This document shows positions 1 to 6,693 of a DNA stretch of 14,134 nucleotides, in pieces. Source of the stretch: Planctomycetota bacterium (GTDB taxonomy: Bacteria > Planctomycetota > UBA1135 > UBA2386); contig JAEUHU010000213.1 in assembly GCA_016793305.1 (NCBI GenBank), positions 1-14,134 on the forward strand, given 5' to 3'. Position numbers and translations under genes: made by a program. The notes under the pieces are model-generated. The model did no database searches and had not been told where the DNA came from. It saw only the letters and a list, made by a program, of their open reading frames with translations. Position 1 is the first letter of the stretch, and each line of letters begins with the position of its first letter.

Positions 1-25
1 CATGTTGCCGGCCCCGCCTCGGTTG

Positions 26-31
26 TAAACT
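26..31 (+). promoter_or_regulatory. Candidate -10 box (TAAACT) of the PLP-enzyme gene
   Basis: TAAACT fits the TANNNT -10 pattern and ends 10 bases before the ATG at 42, which would give a leader of only a few bases. A weak TTGCCG lies at 5-10 with a short 15-base spacer. It is proposed mainly because the same arrangement precedes several other operon-leading genes here. Confidence 0.3.
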
Positions 32-41
32 CCGCGCCTCG

Positions 42-1205
42 ATGAAGAGCGAACGCACCGTGGGCTTTGGCACCAAGGCGATCCATGCCGGCCAGACGCC
101 CGATCCGACCACCGGCGCCATCATGACGCCGGTCTACATGACCAGCACCTACGTGCAGGAAGCACCAGCCAAGACCAAGGGCTACGACTACTCCCGCTCC
201 CACAACCCGACCCGCACGGCCCTCGAGCAGAACCTGGCCGCGCTCGAGGGCGGCACGTTCGGTCTCGGCTTCGCCAGTGGCATGGCCGCGATCCACTGCG
301 TGCTCAACCTGCTGAAGAGCGGCGATCACGTGGTCGCCGGCAACGACCTCTACGGCGGAACCTACCGGATCCTGCGCACGCTCTACACCAAGTTCGGCGT
401 CGACACGACGTTCGTCGACCTGACCGACCTGAAGCAGCTCGAAGGCGCCTTCCGGCCGAACACCAAGCTGGTGATGCTCGAGACGCCGACCAACCCGTTG
501 TTGCGGTGCTTCGACCTGGCGGCGATCGGCAAGCTCTGCAGGAAGCGCGGCCTGCTGACCCTCGCCGACAACACCTTCGCGACGCCCTACCTACAGAACC
601 CGCTGGCGCTCGGCTGCGACCTCGTCGTGCACAGCACCACCAAGTACCTGGGTGGGCACAGCGACGTCGTCGGCGGCGTGCTGGTCGGCAACGCTCCGGA
701 CCTGCACAAGCAGTTGATGCACTTCCAGAACAGCTGCGGCGGCACGCCGGGCCCGATGGACTGCTTCCTGGTGCTGCGTGGCACCAAGACGCTGCACGTC
801 CGCATGGAACGCCACTGCACGAACGCGCTGCAGATCGCCAAGTGGCTCGAGGCGCACCCCAAGGTCGAGCGTGTGCTCTACCCCTGGCTGCCGAGCCACC
901 CGAACCACCGCATCGCCAAGCAGCAGATGCGCGGCGGCGGCGGCATGGTCTCGGTCGAGCTGAAGGCCACCGTGGCCCAGGCCAAGAAGGTCTGCTCGTC
1001 GTTCCAGGTGTTCTCGCTGGCCGAGAGCCTTGGCGGCGTCGAGAGCCTCGTCGACCACCCGGCCTCGATGACGCACGCGTCGATCCCGGCCGCGGAACGA
1101 CGCGCCGCCGGACTGCAGGATGGCCTGATCCGCCTCAGTTGCGGCATCGAGGACGCCGACGACCTGATCGCCGATCTCGACCAGGCGTTGCGCAAGCTGA
1201 AGTGA
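42..1205 (+). CDS. Cystathionine gamma-synthase / gamma-lyase family PLP enzyme
   Basis: A 387-residue fold-type I PLP enzyme of the Cys/Met metabolism family, full length for the group. These cytosolic enzymes carry out gamma-replacement or gamma-elimination in transsulfuration (cystathionine synthesis or cleavage). Visible hallmarks are the N-terminal GTKAIHAGQ and YSRSHNPTR motifs, which contribute substrate and phosphate binding across the dimer, the SGMAAI segment (about residues 79-84), ADNTF (175-179) and the PLP lysine K201 in STTKYLGGHSD. The C-terminal SLGGVESL and THASIP motifs are also typical. The sequence alone does not separate cystathionine gamma-synthase (metB) from gamma-lyase or methionine gamma-lyase, so no symbol is given. 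The ATG at 42 puts GTKAIHAG at the usual N-terminal place. It lacks a clear Shine-Dalgarno sequence but has a TAAACT box 10 bases upstream. No partner transsulfuration gene lies in the window. Confidence 0.93.
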   Translation: MKSERTVGFGTKAIHAGQTPDPTTGAIMTPVYMTSTYVQEAPAKTKGYDYSRSHNPTRTALEQNLAALEGGTFGLGFASGMAAIHCVLNLLKSGDHVVAGNDLYGGTYRILRTLYTKFGVDTTFVDLTDLKQLEGAFRPNTKLVMLETPTNPLLRCFDLAAIGKLCRKRGLLTLADNTFATPYLQNPLALGCDLVVHSTTKYLGGHSDVVGGVLVGNAPDLHKQLMHFQNSCGGTPGPMDCFLVLRGTKTLHVRMERHCTNALQIAKWLEAHPKVERVLYPWLPSHPNHRIAKQQMRGGGGMVSVELKATVAQAKKVCSSFQVFSLAESLGGVESLVDHPASMTHASIPAAERRAAGLQDGLIRLSCGIEDADDLIADLDQALRKLK

Positions 1206-1253
1206 CGGAACGACCTGGCGCACGGCGCGAGCCTCGCTTGCCCGCCTCCTGGC

Positions 1254-1643
1254 TCAGGCGTGCGCTTCGCTCTCGCCCTTGCCCTTGCCAGGACGCTGTG
1301 ACTTGGGGGCGGGCGTATCGTCGTCGTCGTGGTCGTCGAGTGTCAGGTCGCCGACGTCTTCCCCGGACACCTTCTTGCGCATCAGGCGGCCGACCTTGAA
1401 CTTCACGATGCGCTTCGCCGGCACCGGCACCTTCTCGAGGGTGCGCGGGTTCTGCGCCAGCCGCGCCGCTCGTTCGCGCGACTCGAACACGCCGAACTCT
1501 CGGAACTCGAGCCGATTGCCTTCGGCCAACTCGTCGATGATCGCATTCAGGAAGTGCTGGATGACCTCCTTCGCGATGACCTTGGTGACCTGGGTCTTCT
1601 CGGCGATGCGATGGACCAGCTCCTTCTTGGTGATCGTCTTCAA
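1254..1643 (-). CDS. HU/IHF-family DNA-binding protein with acidic-then-basic C-terminal tail
   Basis: A histone-like nucleoid protein of 129 residues, longer than the usual 90-100. Residues 4-91 form the HU/IHF core: the helical part begins TKKELVHRIAEKT, then EFREFGVFESRERAAR, the NPRT loop (65-68) that inserts into the DNA minor groove, and VPAKRIVKFK. HU proteins act as dimers that bend and package DNA. After the core comes a tail with an aspartate run (DDHDDDD, 103-109) followed by a Lys/Gly/Pro-rich segment, not part of canonical HU. I chose the TTG at 1643: it gives a standard HU N-terminus and lies just downstream of a strong AGGAGG. The in-frame ATG at 1709 would add 22 Gly/Pro-rich residues covering that Shine-Dalgarno and is less likely. 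The gene converges on the PLP enzyme and diverges from the kinase-like gene. Confidence 0.92.
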   Translation of the reverse strand: MKTITKKELVHRIAEKTQVTKVIAKEVIQHFLNAIIDELAEGNRLEFREFGVFESRERAARLAQNPRTLEKVPVPAKRIVKFKVGRLMRKKVSGEDVGDLTLDDHDDDDTPAPKSQRPGKGKGESEAHA

Positions 1644-1647
1644 TGGA

Positions 1648-1672
1648 CCTCCTCGGGTGACTCCTCCTCGGG
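1648..1672 (-). promoter_or_regulatory. Duplicated Shine-Dalgarno element upstream of the HU gene
   Basis: Read on the minus strand, CCCGAGGAGG occurs twice, at 1663-1672 and 1648-1657, with a 15-base period. The proximal copy places AGGAGG 4 bases before the TTG start at 1643 and decides that start. The distal copy has no start codon at a workable distance, so it may be a ribosome standby site or a simple duplication. Confidence 0.6.
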
Positions 1673-1719
1673 AACCAGGCAGCACCAGACCTCCGACCGG
1701 CGTGCCCATCTTCGTTCAA

Positions 1720-1748
1720 ACCATACCCTTGCGATAGCGTGTCGACAA
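1720..1748 (-). promoter_or_regulatory. Candidate sigma70-type promoter for the HU gene
   Basis: On the minus strand, TTGTCG (1743-1748) and TATGGT (1720-1725) are separated by 17 bases, each matching four of six consensus positions. Transcription would start near 1713, giving a leader of about 70 bases that contains the duplicated Shine-Dalgarno. The promoter overlaps the first codons of the divergent kinase-like gene. Confidence 0.35.
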
Positions 1749-2479
1749 GGATCCACAAGCCGCCAACACTGCAGCGCTGGGCTGCCGACTGGCCGTCGTG
1801 GCAGGCGCAACTGCCGCTGCCAGCGGAGTTGTCGCGCCGCGACGTGGGTGGCGTGGTCACCGATCACCGCACCTCGTGGGTCCGAAGGCTCGGCGAGTCT
1901 CCCAGTGAGGTATTCGTAAAAGTCTATGAATACAAGTCTTGGGGACACATCGCCCGCACCCTGGGAAGGCGGACCGCGCCCTGGCAGGCATCCCGCCCGA
2001 CCCGCGAGTTCGACGCCCTCACGTGGCTCGGCGCGCACGGGCTGCCGGCGGCCGAACCACTGGCGGTCTTCGAGTGGCGCCGGTTCGGCTTCGTCCAGAA
2101 AGCCGTGCTCGTGACGCGCGCCTACCCGGGAGAACCTGCCGACCAGGTGCTCGCTGGCCTCGCCCCCCTGGCCCGATGCGAGGCCGCGGCGGCGATCGGC
2201 CGCTTCGTGGCGCGCCTCCACGCCCTCGGCTTCCGCGACGGCAACCTGGATCTGCGCAACCTGCTGCTGCGGCGAAGCGAAGCCGGGTGGACCGCGACCA
2301 AGATCGACTCCCCGCGGCACCGGCTCGTGCGCCCAGGCCCGGCAACCGACCGCGCCGCTCGCGCCGACTGGTCGCGACTCCTACCGCAACTGGAGTCCTT
2401 GCAGGTGGCCGACGTGGCCCGCGAGGCGGCCACAGCGACGCCTAGCGAGCACCCGGCCAGGCGAGATCCGCAAGTGTGA
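1739..2479 (+). CDS. LPS (Kdo/WaaP-type) kinase-like protein with altered catalytic motif
   Basis: A 246-residue protein resembling the small kinases that phosphorylate inner-core lipopolysaccharide sugars. The kinase fold can be followed: VFVKVYEY carries the candidate ATP-binding lysine K61, REFDALTWL (89-97) holds the helix-C-like E90, ARLHALGF precedes the catalytic loop, and TKID (187-190) supplies the candidate metal-binding D190. The catalytic loop reads RDGNLDLRN where active members have an HxD followed five residues later by N. Here the Asp position is N169 and the His position is D167, while N174 is kept. The protein may be a pseudokinase or use D167 or D171 instead. The start is a GTG at 1739 with a TACCCT box 9 bases upstream. 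Its last 38 bases overlap the end of the convergent TPR lipoprotein gene. No other LPS gene is nearby, so the substrate is unknown. Confidence 0.7.
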   Translation: MSTRIHKPPTLQRWAADWPSWQAQLPLPAELSRRDVGGVVTDHRTSWVRRLGESPSEVFVKVYEYKSWGHIARTLGRRTAPWQASRPTREFDALTWLGAHGLPAAEPLAVFEWRRFGFVQKAVLVTRAYPGEPADQVLAGLAPLARCEAAAAIGRFVARLHALGFRDGNLDLRNLLLRRSEAGWTATKIDSPRHRLVRPGPATDRAARADWSRLLPQLESLQVADVAREAATATPSEHPARRDPQV

Positions 2480-3548
2480 TCGGCCGATCGGCAGCCGGGC
2501 CGAGCAGCTCAGCGATCCGCGCCAACCGGTAGGGCACTCCGAGGGTGCGCTCGAACTGCTCATGGCCGTCGACCGGCACCGGGCCACGCAGGAACCACTG
2601 GAACGCCGCCCGCGCCGCCGGCCAAAAGCGCCGCCGTTGTGCCTCGTCGGTCGGCGCCACCTCGTAGTAGAGCAGTCCGAGGTTGAAGGCCGCTCGAGGC
2701 GTGCCTTCCTGCTCGGCGAGCACGGCGAGGTAGAGCTCCGCAGCTTCCTGCAGCCGGCCGGCGCGCCAGAACGCCGCGGCGCGATCCATGCGCACGGCCA
2801 CCGCGCGCGGCTCCGCGCCTTCGAGCCGTTCGAGCCAGGGCTGCGCCTCGTCGACGCGCCCCAGCCGGTACAGCAGCAGGTGCACGAACTCCCGCACCGC
2901 CGCCAGGTCGTCGGGCCGCGCCGCGAGGTACTCGCGGTAGTCCTTGGCGGCTTCGGCGAAGCGGCCGAGTTCGTTGAGCACCTGCGCACGCTCGAGCTTC
3001 GCCTCGTGCAGGTTCGCATCGTTGACGATCGCCGACGCGAACATGTCGAGCGCTGGCAGCAACCGCCCTTGCAGGCGCGTGACCCGACCCCGCGACAGGT
3101 GCGCCCAGGCGAACGACGAGTCGCGCTGCAGGATCGCATCGAGCGCGTTGCACTGCGCATACGAGGTGTCGGCGAGCCGGGCCTTGGTGTAGGCCGGCAC
3201 CGGTGAAGGCCGTTCGGGCAGCGCCATGTAGTAGGCGACCATCGCCGCTTCCTCGGCGCCGCCGAGCCGGCGCGCGCAGTCCTGGTAGGCGAGGTGCGCC
3301 CGCACGAAGTCGGGGCACGCGTCGATGGTGGCGCGCAGCTGCGGCAGCGCTCGGGTGTCGTCCCCACGTTCGAGCAGGAGCCGAGCTTCCTGCCAGGCCG
3401 CTTGCCCGGCGGCGGCGCCGCACAGGCCATAGGCGCCAGGGTCGATCGCATCGATCCGACGCCGCGGCGCCTGCTCGCAGCTGGCGAGAACCGCGCTCAC
3501 GGCCAGCCCGACGAGCCAGCCGGTGGATCCGCTGCCAGCTCGGGTCAT
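2442..3548 (-). CDS. TPR-containing lipoprotein
   Basis: A 368-residue predicted lipoprotein. The N-terminus has a basic start, a hydrophobic stretch and a lipobox LASC with the lipidated cysteine at residue 24, so it should be exported and membrane-anchored. The mature part is rich in Ala/Leu/Arg helices with tetratricopeptide character, clearest at ERGDDTRALPQL, NELGRFAEAAKDYREYLAARP and RAGRLQEAAELYLAVLAEQ. TPR arrays usually mediate protein-protein contacts; no catalytic motif is visible. Its ATG overlaps the stop of the preceding lipoprotein gene in an ATGA (3545-3548), so translation is probably coupled. It is the last gene of the trpS operon, and its 3' end overlaps the convergent kinase-like gene. 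The partner and role are unknown. Confidence 0.85.
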   Translation of the reverse strand: MTRAGSGSTGWLVGLAVSAVLASCEQAPRRRIDAIDPGAYGLCGAAAGQAAWQEARLLLERGDDTRALPQLRATIDACPDFVRAHLAYQDCARRLGGAEEAAMVAYYMALPERPSPVPAYTKARLADTSYAQCNALDAILQRDSSFAWAHLSRGRVTRLQGRLLPALDMFASAIVNDANLHEAKLERAQVLNELGRFAEAAKDYREYLAARPDDLAAVREFVHLLLYRLGRVDEAQPWLERLEGAEPRAVAVRMDRAAAFWRAGRLQEAAELYLAVLAEQEGTPRAAFNLGLLYYEVAPTDEAQRRRFWPAARAAFQWFLRGPVPVDGHEQFERTLGVPYRLARIAELLGPAADRPITLADLAWPGAR

Positions 3549-4105
3549 GGCCGCGCCGGCACGTCGTCGGGGATCACGAACGTCCGCAGGTCGCGAGGCT
3601 TGCCCGTTCCTTCCTTCACGAGGGCGTAGCTGGTGCCAGCGGTGGCCCGCAGCGTCAGGGCGTGGCGCCCTTCGAACACCCGGATGCGCAGCTGGTTGAC
3701 GACCCGGAAGCGGGTGCCGGCCCCGGCCTTCCAGCCCTGTTCGGTCAACTGGGCCGGTTCGCCGACGGTGATCACGAACGCAGCCTCGGGAGCCCCCATG
3801 CGGTTGGTCCAGACGAGATCGACGAACCCGTCGCCGACCACCCGCTCGAAGTCGTGGCGCTTCGGATCGACGGCCGGACGCGCCACGAACCCGTCGAAGT
3901 TGCCGGTCAGCTCGACGACCAGGGTGTCGCAGCCGACCTCCCGAGGGGCCAGGAACGGCGCCAGCAGCCGGGCCTCGGCGGCGTCTCGCTCGGCCTGCGT
4001 GGCCGGTGCTGCACCGCACCCACCGAGCCCGAGCAGCACCAACAGCATGGGCCCCCACCATCGGCTCGATCGCGACGTCCTGCCGTGCATCGCAGTCCTC
4101 GTCAT
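3545..4105 (-). CDS. Small predicted lipoprotein of unknown function
   Basis: A 186-residue protein I do not recognise as a named family. It begins with a basic segment (HGRTSRSSRWW), then a hydrophobic stretch ending in a lipobox LGGC with the cysteine at residue 30, so it is probably lipid-anchored outside the cytoplasm. The mature region alternates hydrophobic and charged residues (TLVVELTGNFDGF, AAFVITVGEP, RFRVVNQLRIRVFEG, HALTLRATAG), which suggests a beta-sandwich-like domain. The ATG at 4105 has a good Shine-Dalgarno (GGAGGGAAG). An in-frame ATG five codons later (4090) is a less supported alternative. It sits one base after the trpS stop and is joined to the TPR lipoprotein by an ATGA overlap. 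The two lipoproteins may act together, but that is inference. Confidence 0.8.
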   Translation of the reverse strand: MTRTAMHGRTSRSSRWWGPMLLVLLGLGGCGAAPATQAERDAAEARLLAPFLAPREVGCDTLVVELTGNFDGFVARPAVDPKRHDFERVVGDGFVDLVWTNRMGAPEAAFVITVGEPAQLTEQGWKAGAGTRFRVVNQLRIRVFEGRHALTLRATAGTSYALVKEGTGKPRDLRTFVIPDDVPARP

Positions 4106-4106
4106 C

Positions 4107-5114
4107 TCACTTCCCTCCGCCGGCCGGCCGGCGCAAGCCGATGCGCTCGCGCACCAGCACCATGGTCTCTTCGGCAGCCGCGCGGGCCTTGCTGGCCCCC
4201 GCTGCCAGGATCGCGTCCAGTTCGGCCGGCTTGCTGCGCAGCGCCGCCCCGCGTTCGCGGATCGGTCCCTTCACGCGCTCGAGGTTCTCGGCCAGCAGCT
4301 TCTTGCAATCCACACAGCCGAGCTGGGCCGAACGACACCCCGCGGCGACCTCGCTGCACTGCTCGGCCGTCGAGAAGAAGCCGTGCCACGCGAACATGTT
4401 GCACACTTCGGGCGTGCCCTTGTCGGTCTTGCGCAGCCGCGCCGGATCGGTCTTCGCCGAGCGCAGCTTCTGCAGCGTCTCCTCGGCGGTCTCGAACAGC
4501 CCGACCTCGTTGTTCAGCGACTTCGACATCTTCTTCTGCCCGTCGAGGCCGATCACACGGGTGGCCTTGCTGCGCACCGTCTGCGGCTCCGGCAGCGTGG
4601 GGCCGAACCGGAAGTTGAACCGCCGGACCGTTTCGCGCGCGAGCTCGAGGTGCTGGTCCTGGTCCTCACCGACCGGCACCTTCTCGGCGCGGTAGAGCAA
4701 GATGTCCGCCGTCTGCAGCACCGGGTAGGTGAACAGACCGGCGTTGACCAGTTCGGGCCGGTCCTCGCTCTTGTCCTTGAACTGCGTCATGCGGTTCAGG
4801 TCGCCGAGCGGCGTCAGGCACGACATGATCCAGGCCAGTTCGGCGTGCTGCGGCACGTGCGACTGCACGAACAGCGTGGCCCGCTCGGGATCGACACCAC
4901 TCGCCAGCATGCCGATCGCGACCTCGCGCACGTTGATCGCCAGCTGCTCGGGCTTCCAGTCGTCGGCGCTGGCGCGCGTCAGCGCGTGCAGGTCGACCAC
5001 GCAGAAGAACGCCTCGTATTGCTTCTGCAGCTCGACGAAGTTGACCAGGGCACCGAGGTAGTTGCCGATGTGCAGGTTGCCGGTCGGCTGGATGCCGGAC
5101 ATGGTGCGGACCAT
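4107..5114 (-). CDS. trpS: Tryptophanyl-tRNA synthetase
   Basis: A cytosolic class Ic aminoacyl-tRNA synthetase that charges tRNA-Trp with tryptophan using ATP. At 335 residues it has the normal bacterial length. Diagnostic motifs are SGIQPTGNLHIGN near the N-terminus (the HIGH-type signature is HIGN at 15-18), the tryptophan-pocket and dimer segment YPVLQTADILLY (130-141), VPVGEDQDQHLEL, and the KMSKS loop at 195-199 followed by LNN. The ATG at 5114 gives the usual short lead before SGIQPTG; ATG 5102 is in frame but would shorten that lead to one residue. No Shine-Dalgarno precedes it, but TATACC ends 6 bases upstream. It heads an operon with two lipoproteins and diverges from the aromatic-repeat lipoprotein and Mla operon. 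Confidence 0.97.
   Translation of the reverse strand: MVRTMSGIQPTGNLHIGNYLGALVNFVELQKQYEAFFCVVDLHALTRASADDWKPEQLAINVREVAIGMLASGVDPERATLFVQSHVPQHAELAWIMSCLTPLGDLNRMTQFKDKSEDRPELVNAGLFTYPVLQTADILLYRAEKVPVGEDQDQHLELARETVRRFNFRFGPTLPEPQTVRSKATRVIGLDGQKKMSKSLNNEVGLFETAEETLQKLRSAKTDPARLRKTDKGTPEVCNMFAWHGFFSTAEQCSEVAAGCRSAQLGCVDCKKLLAENLERVKGPIRERGAALRSKPAELDAILAAGASKARAAAEETMVLVRERIGLRRPAGGGK
4110..4118 (-). promoter_or_regulatory. Shine-Dalgarno of the small lipoprotein gene, inside the end of trpS
   Basis: Minus-strand GGAGGGAAG lies within the last trpS codons, with GGAGGG about 7 bases before the ATG at 4105. It supports that start over the in-frame ATG at 4090 and shows that the operon-internal gene uses a conventional ribosome site. 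Confidence 0.6.
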
Positions 5115-5120
5115 GGCGTC

Positions 5121-5126
5121 GGTATA
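5121..5126 (-). promoter_or_regulatory. Candidate -10 box (TATACC) of trpS, leaderless arrangement
   Basis: Minus-strand TATACC ends 6 bases before the trpS ATG, so transcription would begin at or next to the start codon. The -35 position (TTTCGT, 17-base spacer) is a poor match. No Shine-Dalgarno is present. Confidence 0.4.
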
Positions 5127-5148
5127 CGGAGCGGGCCCGGCGAACGAA

Positions 5149-5178
5149 AGCGCGCAGCGAGCCGCGTGGCTTCGCGCT
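5149..5178. repeat. Imperfect inverted repeat in the trpS / aromatic-repeat gene intergenic region
   Basis: AGCGCG (5149-5154) pairs with CGCGCT (5173-5178), and an inner AGCC (5160-5163) pairs with GGCT (5168-5171) around a GCGT loop. The arms sit between the two divergent start codons. This could be an operator or hairpin, but GC-rich DNA makes such pairings common. Confidence 0.25.
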
Positions 5179-5229
5179 CTGGGCGCCCTCGCGCGTGGAT
5201 TGGTGCATGCGCCTTCGCTCGCCCTCGCG

Positions 5230-5235
5230 TATCCT
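5230..5235 (+). promoter_or_regulatory. Candidate -10 box (TATCCT) of the aromatic-repeat lipoprotein / mla operon
   Basis: TATCCT lies 12 bases before the ATG at 5248 in otherwise GC-rich sequence. No convincing -35 element or Shine-Dalgarno is seen. The predicted leader would be only about 5 bases. Confidence 0.3.
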
Positions 5236-5247
5236 CGCCCCCCTCGC

Positions 5248-6693
5248 ATGCTGCTCCGCCCTTCGCTGGCCTGCCTCGCCGCCCTCGCGACCAGCGCCTG
5301 CGCCGTGATGCCGCGCGAACTGAACCTCGCCCCGCTGTGGTTCCACCGCTGCGACGAGCAGGGCGAGGTGCTCGAGTGGGACCTGGCCTGGCCGATCGTG
5401 CACTACGAGCGCACTCCGGCCGGCGGCGACGACTTCCGGATCCGGCCGCTCTACCGCCGCGTCACCGAGCCGGAGCCCGGCGTCGAGGCCGTCGAGCACC
5501 AGTTCCTGTGGCCGCTGGGCCGCGTGCGCAGCTACCCCGAGGAGACCTCGGCCCGCCTGTTCCCGCTGTGGAGCTGGCGCTCGCGGCCGAACGAGGACGG
5601 CGAACGCGATGTCGACTGGTACGCGCTGTTCCCGTTCCTCTGGGGCGGCTGGTCGGCCGACGACCGCGAGAACTACTTCGCGGTGTTCCCGCTGTTCGCG
5701 GACATCCCGGACTTCCTCACCTACGACCGGTTCCGCTGCCTGCTGTTCCCGCTCTACGTCAACGTCGACAAGGGCGGCCATCGCCACCACCTGCTGCCCT
5801 GGCCGCTGGTCGGCTTCTCGACCTGCGCCGAGGGCGACCACAGCTGGTTCCGCATCCTGCCGCTCTACGGGCACGACATCGAGACGGGCCGCCACGACCG
5901 CCGGTTCGTGCTGTGGCCGTTCTTCACCTGGAGCACCGAGAACGAGGACAGCACCACCGGCCCGGTGCACGCCTGGTCGGTCTGGCCCTTCTTCGGCAGG
6001 CGCTGGGGCGCCGACGTGCACGGCTGGCACGTGCTGTGGCCGCTGTTCCAGCTGACTGCCCGGCGCGACCACTTCTTCACGCTGAACGTGCTGTGGCCGT
6101 TCTTCAAGTACCACTGGAACCGCGCCACCGACAACCTCACCCAATGGTGGTTGTGGCCGTTCTACAGCCGGGTCACCAGCGACGACCAGCGCGCCTGGAC
6201 GTTCGCGTGGCCGCTGGTCTGGTGGCGCGAGTACGACGATCCCGACGGCCACACCGAACAGCAGTGGATCCTGCCGTTCTTCTGGCACGTGCGCCAGGAA
6301 CGGAAGGACGGCGGCGCCGAGGACTTCACCAAGCTCTGGCCGCTGTGGCACCGCACCGCCGACCACGACGGCTCGGGGCGACCGGTGCGCGGCGACTTCA
6401 GCCTGCCGTCCCCGTTCCCGTGGCGCGACGGCAACGCCTACGGGGTGGAGGAGGCCTACGGCTGGCTCTGGCAATGGGTGCGCGGGGTGCGGCGCGGCCC
6501 CGACGACGACGCACTCGACGTGTTCGGCCGCCTCTACACGCAGCGAGAACGCGCCGACGGCACCACCGCCAGCGTGCCGTTCCTCGGCAGCTACGAGCGA
6601 GATCGCAGTGGCGCGCGCACGCTGCGCCTGCTGCACTTCCTGCCGATCCCGCTCGGCGGCGGCGACGAGGCCACGGCGGAACCGAACCGATGA
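5248..6693 (+). CDS. Tryptophan-rich lipoprotein with about 17 aromatic WPFF-type repeats, coupled to mlaE
   Basis: A 481-residue protein I cannot assign to a named family. Residues 1-17 look like a lipoprotein signal peptide ending TSAC (Cys18), though Thr at -3 is not ideal. From about residue 48 to 368 it is made of repeats centred on an aromatic/Leu-Pro-Leu/Phe-aromatic core (LWPFF, LFPLW, VFPLF, ILPLY). The core prolines are at 49, 67, 89, 106, 129, 148, 168, 186, 205, 224, 247, 265, 284, 304, 322, 343 and 365, a spacing of 17-23. Charged Asp/Asn/Gly/Arg-rich turns join them. About 35 residues are Trp (7%). The pattern suggests a beta-meander or beta-barrel-like repeat fold at a membrane surface. 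The stop overlaps the mlaE start as ATGA, so it is the first gene of the lipid-transport operon. The ATG at 5248 is chosen because it opens the signal peptide. Confidence 0.85.
   Translation: MLLRPSLACLAALATSACAVMPRELNLAPLWFHRCDEQGEVLEWDLAWPIVHYERTPAGGDDFRIRPLYRRVTEPEPGVEAVEHQFLWPLGRVRSYPEETSARLFPLWSWRSRPNEDGERDVDWYALFPFLWGGWSADDRENYFAVFPLFADIPDFLTYDRFRCLLFPLYVNVDKGGHRHHLLPWPLVGFSTCAEGDHSWFRILPLYGHDIETGRHDRRFVLWPFFTWSTENEDSTTGPVHAWSVWPFFGRRWGADVHGWHVLWPLFQLTARRDHFFTLNVLWPFFKYHWNRATDNLTQWWLWPFYSRVTSDDQRAWTFAWPLVWWREYDDPDGHTEQQWILPFFWHVRQERKDGGAEDFTKLWPLWHRTADHDGSGRPVRGDFSLPSPFPWRDGNAYGVEEAYGWLWQWVRGVRRGPDDDALDVFGRLYTQRERADGTTASVPFLGSYERDRSGARTLRLLHFLPIPLGGGDEATAEPNR
5389..6351 (+). repeat. Coding repeats: about 17 degenerate ~20-residue WPFF-type units
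   Basis: Protein-level repeats covering residues 48-368 of the lipoprotein. Each unit has a hydrophobic lead, W/F/L-P-L/F-F/Y/W and a polar turn of about 12-15 residues. The units are diverged rather than identical, which argues for an old structural repeat and not a recent DNA duplication. Confidence 0.75.

Noticed and set aside
1644..1709. An extended HU start at the ATG at 1709.
   Set aside because: It adds 22 Gly/Pro-rich residues not found in HU proteins and would place both strong Shine-Dalgarno copies inside the coding region.
5115..5247. A tRNA-sensing or attenuator leader for trpS.
   Set aside because: The best promoter box is 6 bases from the trpS ATG, leaving no leader, and no T-box-like or Trp-codon leader peptide is seen on the minus strand.
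4666..6636. A 656-codon open frame antisense to the aromatic-repeat lipoprotein gene.
   Set aside because: Low-complexity Val/Glu/Arg/Pro composition with no motif; it joins the reverse of a repeat-coding gene to an out-of-frame copy of the trpS start. The plus-strand reading has a signal peptide and regular repeats.
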